Shown here piece by piece: positions 43,995 to 52,865 of a stretch of 64,000 bases of DNA. Position numbers and translations under genes: made by a program. The stretch comes from Streptomyces sp. NBC_01142 (GTDB taxonomy: Bacteria; Actinomycetota; Actinomycetes; Streptomycetales; Streptomycetaceae). A model generated the notes under the pieces. It was not told the origin of the DNA. It made no database searches and was given only the letters and a program-made list of their open reading frames with translations. Numbering within the stretch: position 1 is the first letter of the stretch; every line of letters begins with the position of its first letter. Location: assembly GCF_026341125.1 (NCBI RefSeq), contig NZ_JAPEOR010000002.1, positions 1,984,001 through 2,048,000 on the forward strand. The letters run 5' to 3'.

Positions 43995-44849
43995 CTACGG
44001 GAGATAGGTGATCGAGGGGCAGCCCGTCGTCGGATGCGTGGTGACCTCGGCGTTGACCTCGTAGACGGCCGACAGCAGCTCCGGCGTGAGGACGTCTGCG
44101 GGAGTGCCCGAGGCGACGATCCGGCCGGCCCGCAGCACATACAGACGGTCGCAGTAGTACGCCGCGAGGTTCAGATCGTGCAGCGCCAGCAGACTCGTCG
44201 TGCCCAGGGTGCGGATCAGGGTGAGGATCTCGAGCTGGTAGCGGATGTCGAGATGGTTCGTCGGCTCGTCGAGGACGACGAGGGCGGGGTCCTGCACCAA
44301 CGCCCGTGCCACCAGGGCCCGTTGCCGCTCCCCGCCGGAGAGTGAGCGGAAAGCGCGGTCGGCCACGGCGGGCTCGATGCCGACCCGGGCGAGGGCTTTG
44401 CTCACCAGATCCGCGTCCGTCGCCGTGTCAGCCTCCCAGAAGCGTTTGTGCGGGGAGCGGCCCATGGCGACGACCTCGCGGACGGTCAGCTCGAACTCCG
44501 CCTGCCCTTCCTGCGGGACGGTCGCGATACGCCGGGCGCGGGCCTTGGGGCCCATGGTGTGGAGATCGTCACCGTCGAGGAGGGCGCGGCCGCGGGTGGG
44601 GCGCAAGGTGCCGTACACGCAGCGCAGCAGTGTCGTTTTGCCGCTGCCGTTGGGACCGACCAGGCCCACCGTCTCGCCGGGGGCCGCCGTCAGGTCGGCG
44701 GAGTCGACGAGGGTGCGACCGTCGATCCCGTACGACAGGCCTTCGACACTCAGGGCGGCGGTCGGCCCGGCGGCCGCCTCGGCCGAGAGCCCGGCGGAGA
44801 GCCCGGCGGAGAGCCCGGCGGTCGTGCGAGCAGTCGTACGGGAGGTCAT
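43995..44849 (-). CDS. B12-type ABC importer ATPase (BtuD/FecE-like)
   Basis: 284 residues. Walker A GPNGSGKTT, signature LSGGERQRALVARAL, Walker B LVVLDEPTNHLD and the H-loop LALHDLNLA. An N-terminal run of TAGLSAGLSAGLSA, encoded by short tandem repeats, precedes the fold. It overlaps the permease stop by four bases (ATGA). Together with the permease and binding protein, and under a cobalamin riboswitch, it should import cobalamin or a corrinoid precursor. Confidence 0.9.
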   Translation of the reverse strand: MTSRTTARTTAGLSAGLSAGLSAEAAAGPTAALSVEGLSYGIDGRTLVDSADLTAAPGETVGLVGPNGSGKTTLLRCVYGTLRPTRGRALLDGDDLHTMGPKARARRIATVPQEGQAEFELTVREVVAMGRSPHKRFWEADTATDADLVSKALARVGIEPAVADRAFRSLSGGERQRALVARALVQDPALVVLDEPTNHLDIRYQLEILTLIRTLGTTSLLALHDLNLAAYYCDRLYVLRAGRIVASGTPADVLTPELLSAVYEVNAEVTTHPTTGCPSITYLP

Positions 44850-45886
44850 ACGAGGGATCCTTCCGGGCGGCGGCGCATCAGCCACAGGAACAGCGGGCCG
44901 CCGGTCAGCGCGGTGAGCACGCCGACCGGGATGTCCTGCGGGGCCGCGACCGTACGGGCGGCGAGGTCGGCCACCACCAGGGCCACCGCCCCGCCGAGCG
45001 CGGCCACGGGCAGCAGCGTGCGATGACCGGCCCCGACCGCCATCCGGGCCGCGTGCGGCACCATGAGCCCGACGAAGCCGACGGCCCCGCTCACCGCCAC
45101 CATCACCGCGGTGAGCAGCGAGGCGAGGACGAAGACGGCGGCGCGGAAGCGTGAGGTGTCCAGGCCGAGGACCGTCGCGCCCTCCTCCCCCACCAGCAGC
45201 AGATCCAGCGGCCTGGCGAGCGCGGTGAGCAGGGTGATGCCGACGGCGAGTACGGCGGCGGGCACCAGCAGGCTTTCCCAGCGGGCGCTGCCGAGTCCGC
45301 CGAGCGTCCAGAACATCGCCTCCTGGAAGTGCTCAGGGCGGCCGGAGACGACCAGTACGAGGGTGGTGAGCGCGGAGAGGATGTACGAGACGGCGACCCC
45401 GGCCAGCACGAGCCGGCCGCCGGTGATCGTGCCGCCGGTGCGGGACAGGGTGTAGACGAGCACCATCGCAAGGAGCGCGCCGACGAACGCCGCGGCCGGC
45501 ATGGCGACCGTGGTGGTGATCCCGCCGCCGATGCCGAGGACGAGCACCAGCACCGCACCGACCGAGGCCCCCGACGAGATGCCGAGCAGGAAGGGGTCGG
45601 CGAGCCGGTTGCGTACGAGCGCCTGGAGGACCGTGCCGACGACGGCGAGCCCGGCGCCGACGACCGCGCCGAGCAGCACGCGCGGCAGCCGTACGTCCAG
45701 CACGATCGTGCGGAAGGGGCTCGGGTCCGCGCCGCCGGTGAGGATGGTGAGGACGTCGGCGGGCGGGATGCGTACGGATCCGAGTGCGAGACCGGCGACG
45801 ACGGCGGCGGCGAGAGCGAGAGCCAGCCCGCCCAGGACAAGGGTGTAGCGGAGCCGCCCGCGTGCGGGCGGGGTCGCGCGGCCCAC
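44846..45886 (-). CDS. FecCD/BtuC-family permease
   Basis: 346 residues from a GTG nine bases after the stop of the binding-protein gene. About ten membrane helices. Typical blocks: DVRLPRVLLGAVVGAGLAVVG, RNRLADPFLLGISSGASVGA, GGRLVLAGVAVSYILSA, LGLDTSRFRAA and VAVSGAVGFVGLMVPHAAR. It forms the homodimeric channel of the importer. The frame remains open upstream but that part overlaps the binding-protein gene. Confidence 0.9.
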   Translation of the reverse strand: MGRATPPARGRLRYTLVLGGLALALAAAVVAGLALGSVRIPPADVLTILTGGADPSPFRTIVLDVRLPRVLLGAVVGAGLAVVGTVLQALVRNRLADPFLLGISSGASVGAVLVLVLGIGGGITTTVAMPAAAFVGALLAMVLVYTLSRTGGTITGGRLVLAGVAVSYILSALTTLVLVVSGRPEHFQEAMFWTLGGLGSARWESLLVPAAVLAVGITLLTALARPLDLLLVGEEGATVLGLDTSRFRAAVFVLASLLTAVMVAVSGAVGFVGLMVPHAARMAVGAGHRTLLPVAALGGAVALVVADLAARTVAAPQDIPVGVLTALTGGPLFLWLMRRRPEGSLV

Positions 45887-45894
45887 GGCGGGCG

Positions 45895-46869
45895 CTACTT
45901 CTTCAGCTCGGGGTGGATCTGCTGCGCCAGCTTTGCGATGGCGGCCGGGGCCCGTACCCCCAGCACCGCGTCGGACAGCGGCAGCACCGCGAAGCGCTTG
46001 TTCTTGATCGCGGGTACGTCCTTGAGCACCGGGTCGTCCAGCAGCCGCTGCTTCTTCTGCTCGACGGTGGTGGAGCCGTAGTCGTAGATGACGATGGTCT
46101 CGGGCTTGCGGGCGACGACCTGCTCCCAGGTGGCGTCGCCGAACGACTTGTCGATGTCGGCGAAGACGTTGCGGCCCCCGGCGCGGTTGATCATCTCGTT
46201 GCCGATGCCCTTGCCGCCCGCGGTGAAGGCGGTCTTGTCGCCGCTGTCGTAGACGAAGACGGAGACCGGCTTGACGTCCTTGAGCTCGGTGGCGGTGGCC
46301 GCGACGGTCCCACGGGCCGCGGCGATCCACTTCCCGGCGCGGTCGGGAACGCCGAAGGTGCGGCCGGCCTCCGCGACCTCCTGGTAGACGTCGTCCATGG
46401 AGGTGCTGCCGTTGGCGCAGTTCTCCAGGTTGAGGCGGGTGTTGATGCCGGCGGCCTTGAGGTCGTCGCGGCTGCGGCCGTCCTTGGCGTCGAAGGCGCT
46501 GGCGTAACCGCCGTAGACGAAGTCGGGGTTGGCGGCCAGGAGCTTCTCCTTGGCGGGGTACTCCTTGGCGAGCACGGGGACGCTCTTGTACGCCTTCTCG
46601 TAGCGCGGCAGCACACGGTCGTCGAGATAGGCCGTGCCGACCAGGGACTTCGCCAGGCCCAGTTCGAGCATGACCTCGGTGACGTGCTGGTTCATGGTGA
46701 CGACCCGCTCGGGCGGGGCCTGGTAGGTCGTCTTCACCCCACAGTTGGAGACGGTGTACGGGAAGCCGGGCGCGGCCTTCGCGTCGGGCTTCGCCTCCGT
46801 GGTGGTGCCGCCGCAGGCGGCGAGCGGGAAGAGTGTGACGGCTATGAGCGCAGCATGACGCCTGGACAT
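45895..46869 (-). CDS. B12-type substrate-binding lipoprotein (BtuF/FepB-like)
   Basis: 324 residues. A signal peptide with lipobox LAAC, then the periplasmic-binding_2 fold: PERVVTMNQHVTEVMLELGL, FVYGGYASAFD, and a C-terminal AVLGVRAPAAIAKLAQQIHPEL. Lipid-anchored outside the membrane, it delivers substrate to the permease. GGAGGAGG precedes the ATG. The cobalamin riboswitch in its leader argues for a corrinoid substrate rather than a siderophore. Confidence 0.9.
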   Translation of the reverse strand: MSRRHAALIAVTLFPLAACGGTTTEAKPDAKAAPGFPYTVSNCGVKTTYQAPPERVVTMNQHVTEVMLELGLAKSLVGTAYLDDRVLPRYEKAYKSVPVLAKEYPAKEKLLAANPDFVYGGYASAFDAKDGRSRDDLKAAGINTRLNLENCANGSTSMDDVYQEVAEAGRTFGVPDRAGKWIAAARGTVAATATELKDVKPVSVFVYDSGDKTAFTAGGKGIGNEMINRAGGRNVFADIDKSFGDATWEQVVARKPETIVIYDYGSTTVEQKKQRLLDDPVLKDVPAIKNKRFAVLPLSDAVLGVRAPAAIAKLAQQIHPELKK

Positions 46870-46919
46870 GGCGTGGCCTCCTCCGGGGATTTCCGCGTCC
46901 CCTGGGTGGTGGAAGAAAA

Positions 46920-47011
46920 GGCGGCAGGCCAGTTCCTGGCTTCCGGGCAGCGCCCGGTCACAGTGGCGGGACCGTGCCGGATTCACACCGGCTTCCTGGG
47001 TCCTGCCGCCT
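46920..47011 (-). promoter_or_regulatory. cobalamin riboswitch
   Basis: On the minus strand the outer stem pairs GGCGGCAGG with CCTGCCGCC. Inside are the classic elements GAAGCCGGTGTGAATCCGG, CACGGTCCCGCCACTGT and GACCGGG. Together with position in the leader of the binding-protein gene, this is a clear B12 riboswitch that should switch the importer off when cobalamin is plentiful. Confidence 0.93.
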
Positions 47012-47023
47012 CAAAGGTCGTGC

Positions 47024-47446
47024 TCAGTATGCCTCTACGACCTTGACCTCTTCCTCGGTGACTTCGCCGTCCACGATGCGGAACGAGCGGAACTGGAAGG
47101 GGCCCGCGTCATCGGTGTCGGCGGTGGAGACCAGGACGTAGTGGGCGCCCGGCTCGTTGGCGTAGCTGATGTCCGTACGGGACGGGTACGCCTCGGTCGC
47201 GGTGTGCGAGTGGTAGATGATCACCGGCTCTTCGTCGCGGTCGTCCAGCTCGCGGTAGAGCTTCAGCAGGTCCGTGGAGTCGAACTCGTAGAACGTGGGT
47301 GAGCGGGCCGCGTTCAGCATGGGGATGAAGCGTTCGGGCCGGCCGCTGCCCTCGGGGCCCGCGACCATGCCGCAGGCCTCGTCGGGGTGGTCGGCGCGGG
47401 AGTGCGCGACGATCTGGTCGAACAGGGCCTGGGTGAGGGTCAGCAT
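47024..47446 (-). CDS. mec: Mec, JAMM/M67 metalloprotease acting on CysO
   Basis: 140 residues. The JAMM motif is complete: E23, then H79-S-H81, S89 and D92 in IIYHSHTATEAYPSRTD. The Mycobacterium homologue removes cysteine from the CysO-Cys adduct, the last step of this cysteine pathway. In mycobacteria mec, cysO and cysM are adjacent; here a three-gene B12 importer lies between mec and the leader-cysO-cysM unit. It ends just before the riboswitch. Confidence 0.92.
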   Translation of the reverse strand: MLTLTQALFDQIVAHSRADHPDEACGMVAGPEGSGRPERFIPMLNAARSPTFYEFDSTDLLKLYRELDDRDEEPVIIYHSHTATEAYPSRTDISYANEPGAHYVLVSTADTDDAGPFQFRSFRIVDGEVTEEEVKVVEAY

Positions 47447-47466
47447 GGGGATCAGGATAAACAGAA

Positions 47467-47504
47467 GGGCCGGCCCGTACCGAGGAGTGGTACGGACCGG
47501 CCCG
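47467..47504. terminator. hairpin between the amino acid permease gene and mec
   Basis: CCGGCCCGTACC and GGTACGGACCGG pair around a seven-base loop, placed after the permease stop on the minus strand. Confidence 0.7.
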
Positions 47505-47528
47505 AATGCTGGACGGGACGCTTACGCG

Positions 47529-48959
47529 TCAGCGCTTGGCGAAAGCCGCGCCCTGCGGGTTGCGCTTCTTCAGGACCAGGTACGACACGGCGAGGAGCAG
47601 GCCCCACAGCGGCGCGCAGTACAGCGAGATCCGCGCGTCCTTGTCGATGCCCATCATCACGATGACCATGCCGATGAAGAGCAGTGCGAACCAGCTGGTG
47701 TACGGGGCGCCGGGCGCCTTGAAGGTCGACTGCGGCAGCTCACCGCGGTCCGCCTTGGCCCGGTAGCGGATCTGGCTGACCAGGATCATGATCCAGGCCC
47801 ACATGCCGGAGATGGTCGCGAAGGAGACGACGTAGTTGAACGCCTCGCCCGGAGCCTTGTAGTTGATCCAGACGCCGACCAGCATCAGCGCGGCGGAGAA
47901 GGTCGTGCCGATCAGCGGCAGGCCGTTCTTCGTCAGCTTGGTGAAGGCCCTCGGGCCCTGCCCGTTGAGCGCCAGGTCACGCAGCATGCGGCCGGTGGAG
48001 TACATACCGGAGTTGCAGGAGGAGAGTGCGGCCGTCAGCACGACGAAGTTGACGATCGCGGCGCCGATGCCGAGGCCCATCTTCTCGAAGGCGGCGACGA
48101 ACGGCGAGATGCCCGGCTGGAAGTGGGTCCAGGGCACCACCGACAGGATCATGATCAGCGCGCCGACGTAGAAGACGGCGATACGCCACGGAACGGTGTT
48201 GATGGCCTTGGGGAGGGTCTTCTCCGGGTCCTTGGACTCGCCGGCGGTGACGCCGACCAGCTCGACCGCGAGGAAGGCGAACATCACGAGCTGCAGGGTC
48301 ATCAGCGTGCCGCCGATGCCCTTGGGGAAGAAGCCGCCGTCGGCCCACAGGTGGGTGACGGACGCGGTGTCACCGGCGTCGGAGAAGCCGATCGTGAGCA
48401 CACCGGCGCAGATCAGGATCATGCCGATGATGGCCGTCACCTTGACCATCGAGAACCAGAACTCCAGCTCACCGAAGAGCTTCACGGAGATGAGGTTCGC
48501 GCCGTACAGGATGATGGTGAAGACCAGCGCGGAGAGCCATTGCGGAATGTCCCACCAGTACGTCATGTACGTGGCGGCCGCGGTGACTTCGGTGATGCCG
48601 GTGACGACCCAGAAGAGCCAGTACGTCCAGCCGGTGACGAAGCCCGCGAAGGGACCGACGAACTCACGCGCGTACTCGGCGAAGGATCCCGAGACGGGGC
48701 GGTACATGAGCAGCTCGCCCAGGGCCCGCATGATGAAGAAGATGACCAGGCCCGCAATGGCGTAGGCCAGGATGAGGCTGGGGCCGGCCTTGGAGATGCC
48801 CTTGCCCGCGCCGAGGAAGAGGCCGGTGCCGATGGCGCCGCCGATCGCGATCATCTGGATCTGACGAGCACCCAGTCCGCGCTGGTAACCCTCGTCCGCG
48901 CCTGCCGCGGACCCCGCGGCCTCATTGCCGTCGTGCTTGTCGACCTGCAGTGAGGTCAT
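47529..48959 (-). CDS. APC-family amino acid permease
   Basis: 476 residues, twelve membrane helices. APC motifs: QRGLGARQIQMIAIGGAIGTG, GISKAGPSLILAYAI, MRALGELLMYRPVSGSFAEY and GWTYWLFWVVTGITEV. The subgroup resembles the AnsP/GabP/proline-type exchangers; the substrate cannot be told from sequence. An ATG eight codons upstream is an alternative start. A 400-base leader region lies upstream. Confidence 0.9.
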   Translation of the reverse strand: MTSLQVDKHDGNEAAGSAAGADEGYQRGLGARQIQMIAIGGAIGTGLFLGAGKGISKAGPSLILAYAIAGLVIFFIMRALGELLMYRPVSGSFAEYAREFVGPFAGFVTGWTYWLFWVVTGITEVTAAATYMTYWWDIPQWLSALVFTIILYGANLISVKLFGELEFWFSMVKVTAIIGMILICAGVLTIGFSDAGDTASVTHLWADGGFFPKGIGGTLMTLQLVMFAFLAVELVGVTAGESKDPEKTLPKAINTVPWRIAVFYVGALIMILSVVPWTHFQPGISPFVAAFEKMGLGIGAAIVNFVVLTAALSSCNSGMYSTGRMLRDLALNGQGPRAFTKLTKNGLPLIGTTFSAALMLVGVWINYKAPGEAFNYVVSFATISGMWAWIMILVSQIRYRAKADRGELPQSTFKAPGAPYTSWFALLFIGMVIVMMGIDKDARISLYCAPLWGLLLAVSYLVLKKRNPQGAAFAKR

Positions 48960-49360
48960 GGTGATGCGCCCTTTCTCCATGCCGATCCGCGTCCGCTGCA
49001 TCTGCCGCGCGACTGCGGACCAGGTCCTGATCCCCCCGGATGTGAATGGAGTGCTACCGGCGGTCTGCCGGCCCAAGCGCCCCCAGGAACATGGGTGGCG
49101 TCCCCGGCGGTCGTGAAGATTTATCACGGCCGTCACATGATCCACGGGGGGCGATGTGGCGTACGCCACAGAAAGAAGCGGACAAAGGGCTCTCGGCATC
49201 GCAAACCATGCCGTTGTGGTGACGGGATCGTTATCCGGATTTGAGTGTCCGTTGAGCGAACACTTCAGGACACCGGGACGTCGGTCTCAGGACATCTCCG
49301 GGAGGCCTCTCGGGAGACGTCCCGGGACGTCTCTGACGACTCCGACATCTCTGACGTCTC
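48960..49360. other. leader region of the amino acid permease
   Basis: No gene. It contains the permease promoter, which I cannot place precisely, and at 49314-49333 the perfect 20-base palindrome GAGACGTCCCGGGACGTCTC. Further copies of GACATCTC and GACGTCTC follow near the stop of the upstream DUF2017 gene. Confidence 0.5.
49314..49333. repeat. perfect 20-bp palindrome
   Basis: GAGACGTCCCGGGACGTCTC reads the same on both strands. It could be a terminator for the DUF2017 transcript or a protein-binding site. Confidence 0.6.
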
Positions 49361-49954
49361 TCAGGACATCAGGGTCTCGACGAGCGTCTCCTGGAGCGCA
49401 CCGAGCCAGAGGTAGGCCATCACCATCGGTTTGCGCGGGTCCGAGTCCGGCAGCCGGTAGAGATCGCCGCTCTCGTCCTCGTCGCTGACCTCGAGGCGGG
49501 TACCGATGGTCAGCCGCAGGTCGTTGAGCGCACCGAGCCAGTGCAGGCAGTCGTCGGCGGTCAGCTTGAGGACGGCACCGCCCTCGCCCGCGGCGGTCGT
49601 CGAGTCCAGGGTGCGGACGACCGCGAGCGCGTCATCCCGCTTGCGGGAGCGCAGGTCGGTTTCGGTGAAGCGCCTGAACTCCGCGGAGGCGGCGCGCAGT
49701 TCGTCGTCCTCCGCATCGGCGTCCGGGCCGCCGTACGCCTCCGGGAACAGCCGGGCCAGCGCCGGATCGGACGGCGGCTCGCTGGGGCCCTCGGTGAACA
49801 GCGCGGCGAGCGGGTCCTCGCCCTCGACCCGCTCGTCGCCGGGCCCGATCAGCTCGAGCAGCTGGACGGCGAGCGAGCGCAGGATGGAGATCTCGACGTC
49901 GTCGAGCGCGACGGCAGCGCCGCCGCCGGGGATCTGCTCGAAGTGCCCGGACAT
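49361..49954 (-). CDS. DUF2017 family protein
   Basis: 197 residues. Conserved in actinobacteria directly downstream of clpS; the ATG overlaps the clpS stop (TGATG). Motifs include ALDDVEISILRSLAVQLLEL, GGAVLKLTADDCLHWLGALNDLRL and YLWLGALQETLVE. Its persistent pairing with clpS hints at a role in Clp-dependent proteolysis or its regulation, but no activity is known. Cytoplasmic and acidic. Confidence 0.88.
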   Translation of the reverse strand: MSGHFEQIPGGGAAVALDDVEISILRSLAVQLLELIGPGDERVEGEDPLAALFTEGPSEPPSDPALARLFPEAYGGPDADAEDDELRAASAEFRRFTETDLRSRKRDDALAVVRTLDSTTAAGEGGAVLKLTADDCLHWLGALNDLRLTIGTRLEVSDEDESGDLYRLPDSDPRKPMVMAYLWLGALQETLVETLMS

Positions 49955-50268
49955 CAGTTGCGGTCCTGGGAGAGCGTCGCCCACAGTCCGTATCCGTGCA
50001 TCGCCTGCACGTCACGCTCCATCTCCTCGCGGCTGCCGCTGGAGACGACGGCGCGCCCCTTGTGATGAACGTCGAGCATCAGCTTGTGCGCCTTGTCCTT
50101 GGAGTAGCCGAAGTAGGCCTGGAAGACATAGGTGACGTAGCTCATCAGATTGACCGGGTCGTTGTGGACGAGCGTCACCCAGGGCACATCCGGCTCGGGT
50201 ACGGCAAAGGTCTCCTCGGCCGACTCGGGGCGTTCGATCTCTACGGGAGCAACACTCACCTGGTCCAT
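49954..50268 (-). CDS. clpS: ClpS adaptor of the N-degron pathway
   Basis: 104 residues. [20 protein letters not shown] and [20 protein letters not shown] are the ClpS core, including the Asn-Asp and Met residues of the N-degron pocket. It hands proteins with destabilising N-termini to ClpC/ClpA-type unfoldases. Translationally coupled to DUF2017. The start used is MDQVS; an upstream ATG nine codons earlier is possible. Confidence 0.93.
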   Translation of the reverse strand: MDQVSVAPVEIERPESAEETFAVPEPDVPWVTLVHNDPVNLMSYVTYVFQAYFGYSKDKAHKLMLDVHHKGRAVVSSGSREEMERDVQAMHGYGLWATLSQDRN

Positions 50269-50305
50269 GCTGCCACCCGGGAGGGCGCATCGCACAAACG
50301 ACCCT

Positions 50306-50332
50306 CACATCTCGTCAGTCTGACGAGATGTG
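50306..50332. promoter_or_regulatory. 27-bp perfect palindrome, candidate NAD-salvage operator
   Basis: CACATCTCGTCAG and CTGACGAGATGTG are exact inverted copies around a single T. It ends 17 bases before the pncB start and lies between the divergent clpS and pncB genes. The central GTCAG-T-CTGAC resembles operators of Nudix-type NAD regulators (NrtR). Binding is inferred. Confidence 0.7.
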
Positions 50333-50348
50333 GAGTAGCATCCTCGCC

Positions 50349-51677
50349 ATGAACACTGCGGACCTGGGCCTGCCGGTGGATGTTCCCTCGACAGCGCTCT
50401 TCACGGACCAGTACGAGCTCACGATGCTGCGGGCCGCCCTGCAGTCGGGCACCGCGGACCGGCGCTCCGTCTTCGAGGTCTTCACGCGCAGGCTGCCCGA
50501 GGGACGTCGTTACGGCGTCGTGGCGGGCACCGGCCGGGTGCTCGACGCCGTCGAGAACTTCCGCTTCGACGCCGGCGTACTGGCCTTTCTGCGCGAGCAG
50601 CAGATCGTCGACGAGCCGACGCTGCAGTGGCTCGCGTCGTACCGCTTCAACGGCGACATCTGGGGCTACCCCGAGGGCGAGGTGTACTTCCCGGGCTCGC
50701 CGATCCTGCGCGTCGAGGGTTCCTTCGCCGAGTGTGTGCTGCTCGAGACCGTGATCCTGTCGATCCTCAACCACGACTCGGCCATCGCCGCGGCGGCCTC
50801 GCGGATGTCGGCCGCGGCGGGCGGGCGCAGGCTGATCGAGATGGGCGCCCGGCGCACACACGAACTCGCCGCGGTCGCCTCCTCGCGCGCCGCGTACGTC
50901 GGCGGCTTCCACTCCACCTCGGACCTGGCCGCCGGATTCCGCTACGCCATCCCGACGGTGGGCACCAGCGCGCACGCCTTCACCCTGCTCCACGACAGCG
51001 AGCGCGACGCCTTCCAGGCGCAGGTGAACTCACTCGGACGAGGGACAACGCTGCTCGTCGACACCTATGACGTGGCCGAGGCCGTCCGCACCGCCGTGGA
51101 GATCACGGGGACCGAGCTCGGAGCCGTACGCATCGACTCCGGGGACCTGCTGCTGGTCGCGCACCGGGTGCGGCAGCAGCTGGACGAACTCGGCGCGGTG
51201 AACACCAAGATCGTGGTGACCTCGGACCTGGACGAGTACGCGATCGCCTCGCTCGCCGCGGCGCCGGTGGACGCGTACGGCGTGGGGACACAGCTGGTCA
51301 CCGGCAGCGGGCACCCCACCTGCTCGATGGTCTACAAGCTGGTCGCCCGCGCACGGTCGACAGACCCGAAGGCGCCGCTTCAGCCGGTGGCGAAGAAGTC
51401 GCTGGGCGCGAAGACCTCGGTGGGGGGCCGCAAGTGGGCGGCGCGGCGCCCGGACGCGTACGGGGTCGCCGAGGCCGAGGTGATCGGTGTCGACACCGTC
51501 CCGTCCGGGCTTGTGGACCAGCAGCTGCTGGTGGAGCTGGTCAAGGGCGGCGAGGTCGTCGCCCGGGAGTCGCTGGACGCGGCGCGCGAGCGCCACATCG
51601 CGGCGCTCGCCGGGCTGCCCATGTCGGCGATCCAGCTCTCCAAGGGCGAGCCGGTCATCCCCACGGAGTATGTATGA
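50349..51677 (+). CDS. pncB: nicotinate phosphoribosyltransferase
   Basis: 442 residues. NAPRTase fold: LFTDQYELTMLRAALQSG, FEVFTRRLPEGRRYGVVAGTGR, GARRTHELAAVASSRAAYVGG, GTSAHAFTLLH, VRIDSGDLLLVA and VDAYGVGTQLVTGSG. It converts nicotinate and PRPP to nicotinate mononucleotide. A start seven codons earlier falls inside the palindrome and is less likely. Followed by pncA, so the two salvage steps are together. Confidence 0.95.
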   Translation: MNTADLGLPVDVPSTALFTDQYELTMLRAALQSGTADRRSVFEVFTRRLPEGRRYGVVAGTGRVLDAVENFRFDAGVLAFLREQQIVDEPTLQWLASYRFNGDIWGYPEGEVYFPGSPILRVEGSFAECVLLETVILSILNHDSAIAAAASRMSAAAGGRRLIEMGARRTHELAAVASSRAAYVGGFHSTSDLAAGFRYAIPTVGTSAHAFTLLHDSERDAFQAQVNSLGRGTTLLVDTYDVAEAVRTAVEITGTELGAVRIDSGDLLLVAHRVRQQLDELGAVNTKIVVTSDLDEYAIASLAAAPVDAYGVGTQLVTGSGHPTCSMVYKLVARARSTDPKAPLQPVAKKSLGAKTSVGGRKWAARRPDAYGVAEAEVIGVDTVPSGLVDQQLLVELVKGGEVVARESLDAARERHIAALAGLPMSAIQLSKGEPVIPTEYV

Positions 51678-51774
51678 ACGCGCCCGAAGCCCTCTCCCGC
51701 ACGGCCGCCCCAGTCTCTACGCTCATACAATCGCTCGCCGCCCGCCGGTCTCTCCCCACCTAAGGACACCCGCC

Positions 51775-52359
51775 ATGCACCGCGCCTTGATCGTCGTGGA
51801 CGTTCAGAACGACTTCTGCGAAGGCGGCAGCCTCGCGGTGTCGGGGGGTGCCGATGTCGCTGCCGCCATCACGGACCTGATCGGACAGGCCCAGCCCGGC
51901 TACAGCCATGTGGTGGCCACCCGCGACCACCACGTCGAGCCGGGCGACCACTTCTCCGACAACCCGGACTACGTCCGCTCCTGGCCGCCCCACTGCGTCG
52001 CCGGTACGGAGGGAGTGGGCTTCCACCCGAACTTCGCGCCGGCGGTCGCGTCCGGCGCGGTCGACGCGGTCTTCGACAAGGGGGCGTACACGGGCGCGTA
52101 CAGCAGCTTCGAGGGCTCGGACGAGAACGGCTCCACGCTGGCGCAGTGGCTGCGGGAGCGGAAGGTCACCGAGGTCGACGTGGTCGGCATCGCGACGGAC
52201 CACTGCGTGCGGGCGACGGCGCTGGACGCGGCGCGGGAGGGCTTCACGACGCATGTCCTGCTGGACCTGACGGCGGGGGTGTCGGTGGAGACGACGGAGA
52301 GGGCACTGGAGGAGATGCGGCGCGCGGGTGTGGAGCTCACCGGCAAGCCGGTGGTGTGA
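51775..52359 (+). CDS. pncA: nicotinamidase
   Basis: 194 residues, isochorismatase-like fold. The N-terminal VVDVQNDFCEGGSLAVSGG holds the catalytic Asp, a Lys is in VFDKGAYTGAYSSFEG, and the nucleophile Cys is in GIATDHCVRATALDA. The metal-binding residues are in the ATRDHHVEPGDHF region. It deamidates nicotinamide to nicotinate for PncB. AAGGA precedes the ATG. Confidence 0.93.
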   Translation: MHRALIVVDVQNDFCEGGSLAVSGGADVAAAITDLIGQAQPGYSHVVATRDHHVEPGDHFSDNPDYVRSWPPHCVAGTEGVGFHPNFAPAVASGAVDAVFDKGAYTGAYSSFEGSDENGSTLAQWLRERKVTEVDVVGIATDHCVRATALDAAREGFTTHVLLDLTAGVSVETTERALEEMRRAGVELTGKPVV

Positions 52360-52431
52360 CCGGGGTCCTCACCCCGGCCCTTCCCGAACCGGGTGCCCGC
52401 ACCGGACAGGACCCCGCGCCACGGGCCCGGG

Positions 52432-52743
52432 TCAGGGCTGGGGCTGGGGAGCCGGGCGGAGCAGTGCGCCTATCGGGTGCCAGAGTTCCTCCGGCTGCGT
52501 GCGCCACAGCAGGCCGTCCGGATGGTGCAGCACCGCCGTGATCTCGTCCGGCGTCGGCGGCTCCGCGTTGCCCCGCAGATACACCGCCCGCATGCCCAGA
52601 TTCCGCAGCCGCGTCAGCGCCCTCGCCCGGTTCACGGCATGCACCAGGAACCGCGCCGTCGCGCCGTCGCCGACCGGGCTGGGCAGGCTGAGCGCGACCA
52701 CCACACTGCCGTTCGGCAACTTGCTGAAACCTCCGCCGGGCAT
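52432..52743 (-). CDS. conserved hypothetical protein
   Basis: 103 residues. FSKLPNGSVVVALSLPSP, then RALTRLRNLGMRAVYLRGNA and WRTQPEELWHPIGALLR. GGGGGAG precedes the ATG. Conserved in Streptomyces beside pncA in my recollection; there is no known domain. The Pro-Gln-Pro tail is short. Confidence 0.7.
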   Translation of the reverse strand: MPGGGFSKLPNGSVVVALSLPSPVGDGATARFLVHAVNRARALTRLRNLGMRAVYLRGNAEPPTPDEITAVLHHPDGLLWRTQPEELWHPIGALLRPAPQPQP

Positions 52744-52804
52744 GCTGAACCACTCCCCCGTGAGATGGCATGTCAATAAGGACCTCGTAGACGCACCTAA
52801 ACAC

Positions 52805-52840
52805 GATCGGCCGCCGCCCGCTAGAGGGCGACGGCCGATC
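52805..52840. terminator. hairpin downstream of the M6 protease
   Basis: GATCGGCCGCCGCCC and GGGCGACGGCCGATC pair with one mismatch around a six-base loop. It lies 26 bases past the protease stop. Confidence 0.8.
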
Positions 52841-52865
52841 ATGGTCTGACCTGCGATAACACGAA

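Noticed and set aside
44846..46869. Siderophore importer
   Set aside because: The FecCD-type family fits both iron-siderophore and B12 transport, but the cobalamin riboswitch in the leader favours a corrinoid.
50328..50348. Start of pncB at 50328
   Set aside because: It would place the start codon inside the 27-bp palindrome and add seven residues not typical of the family.
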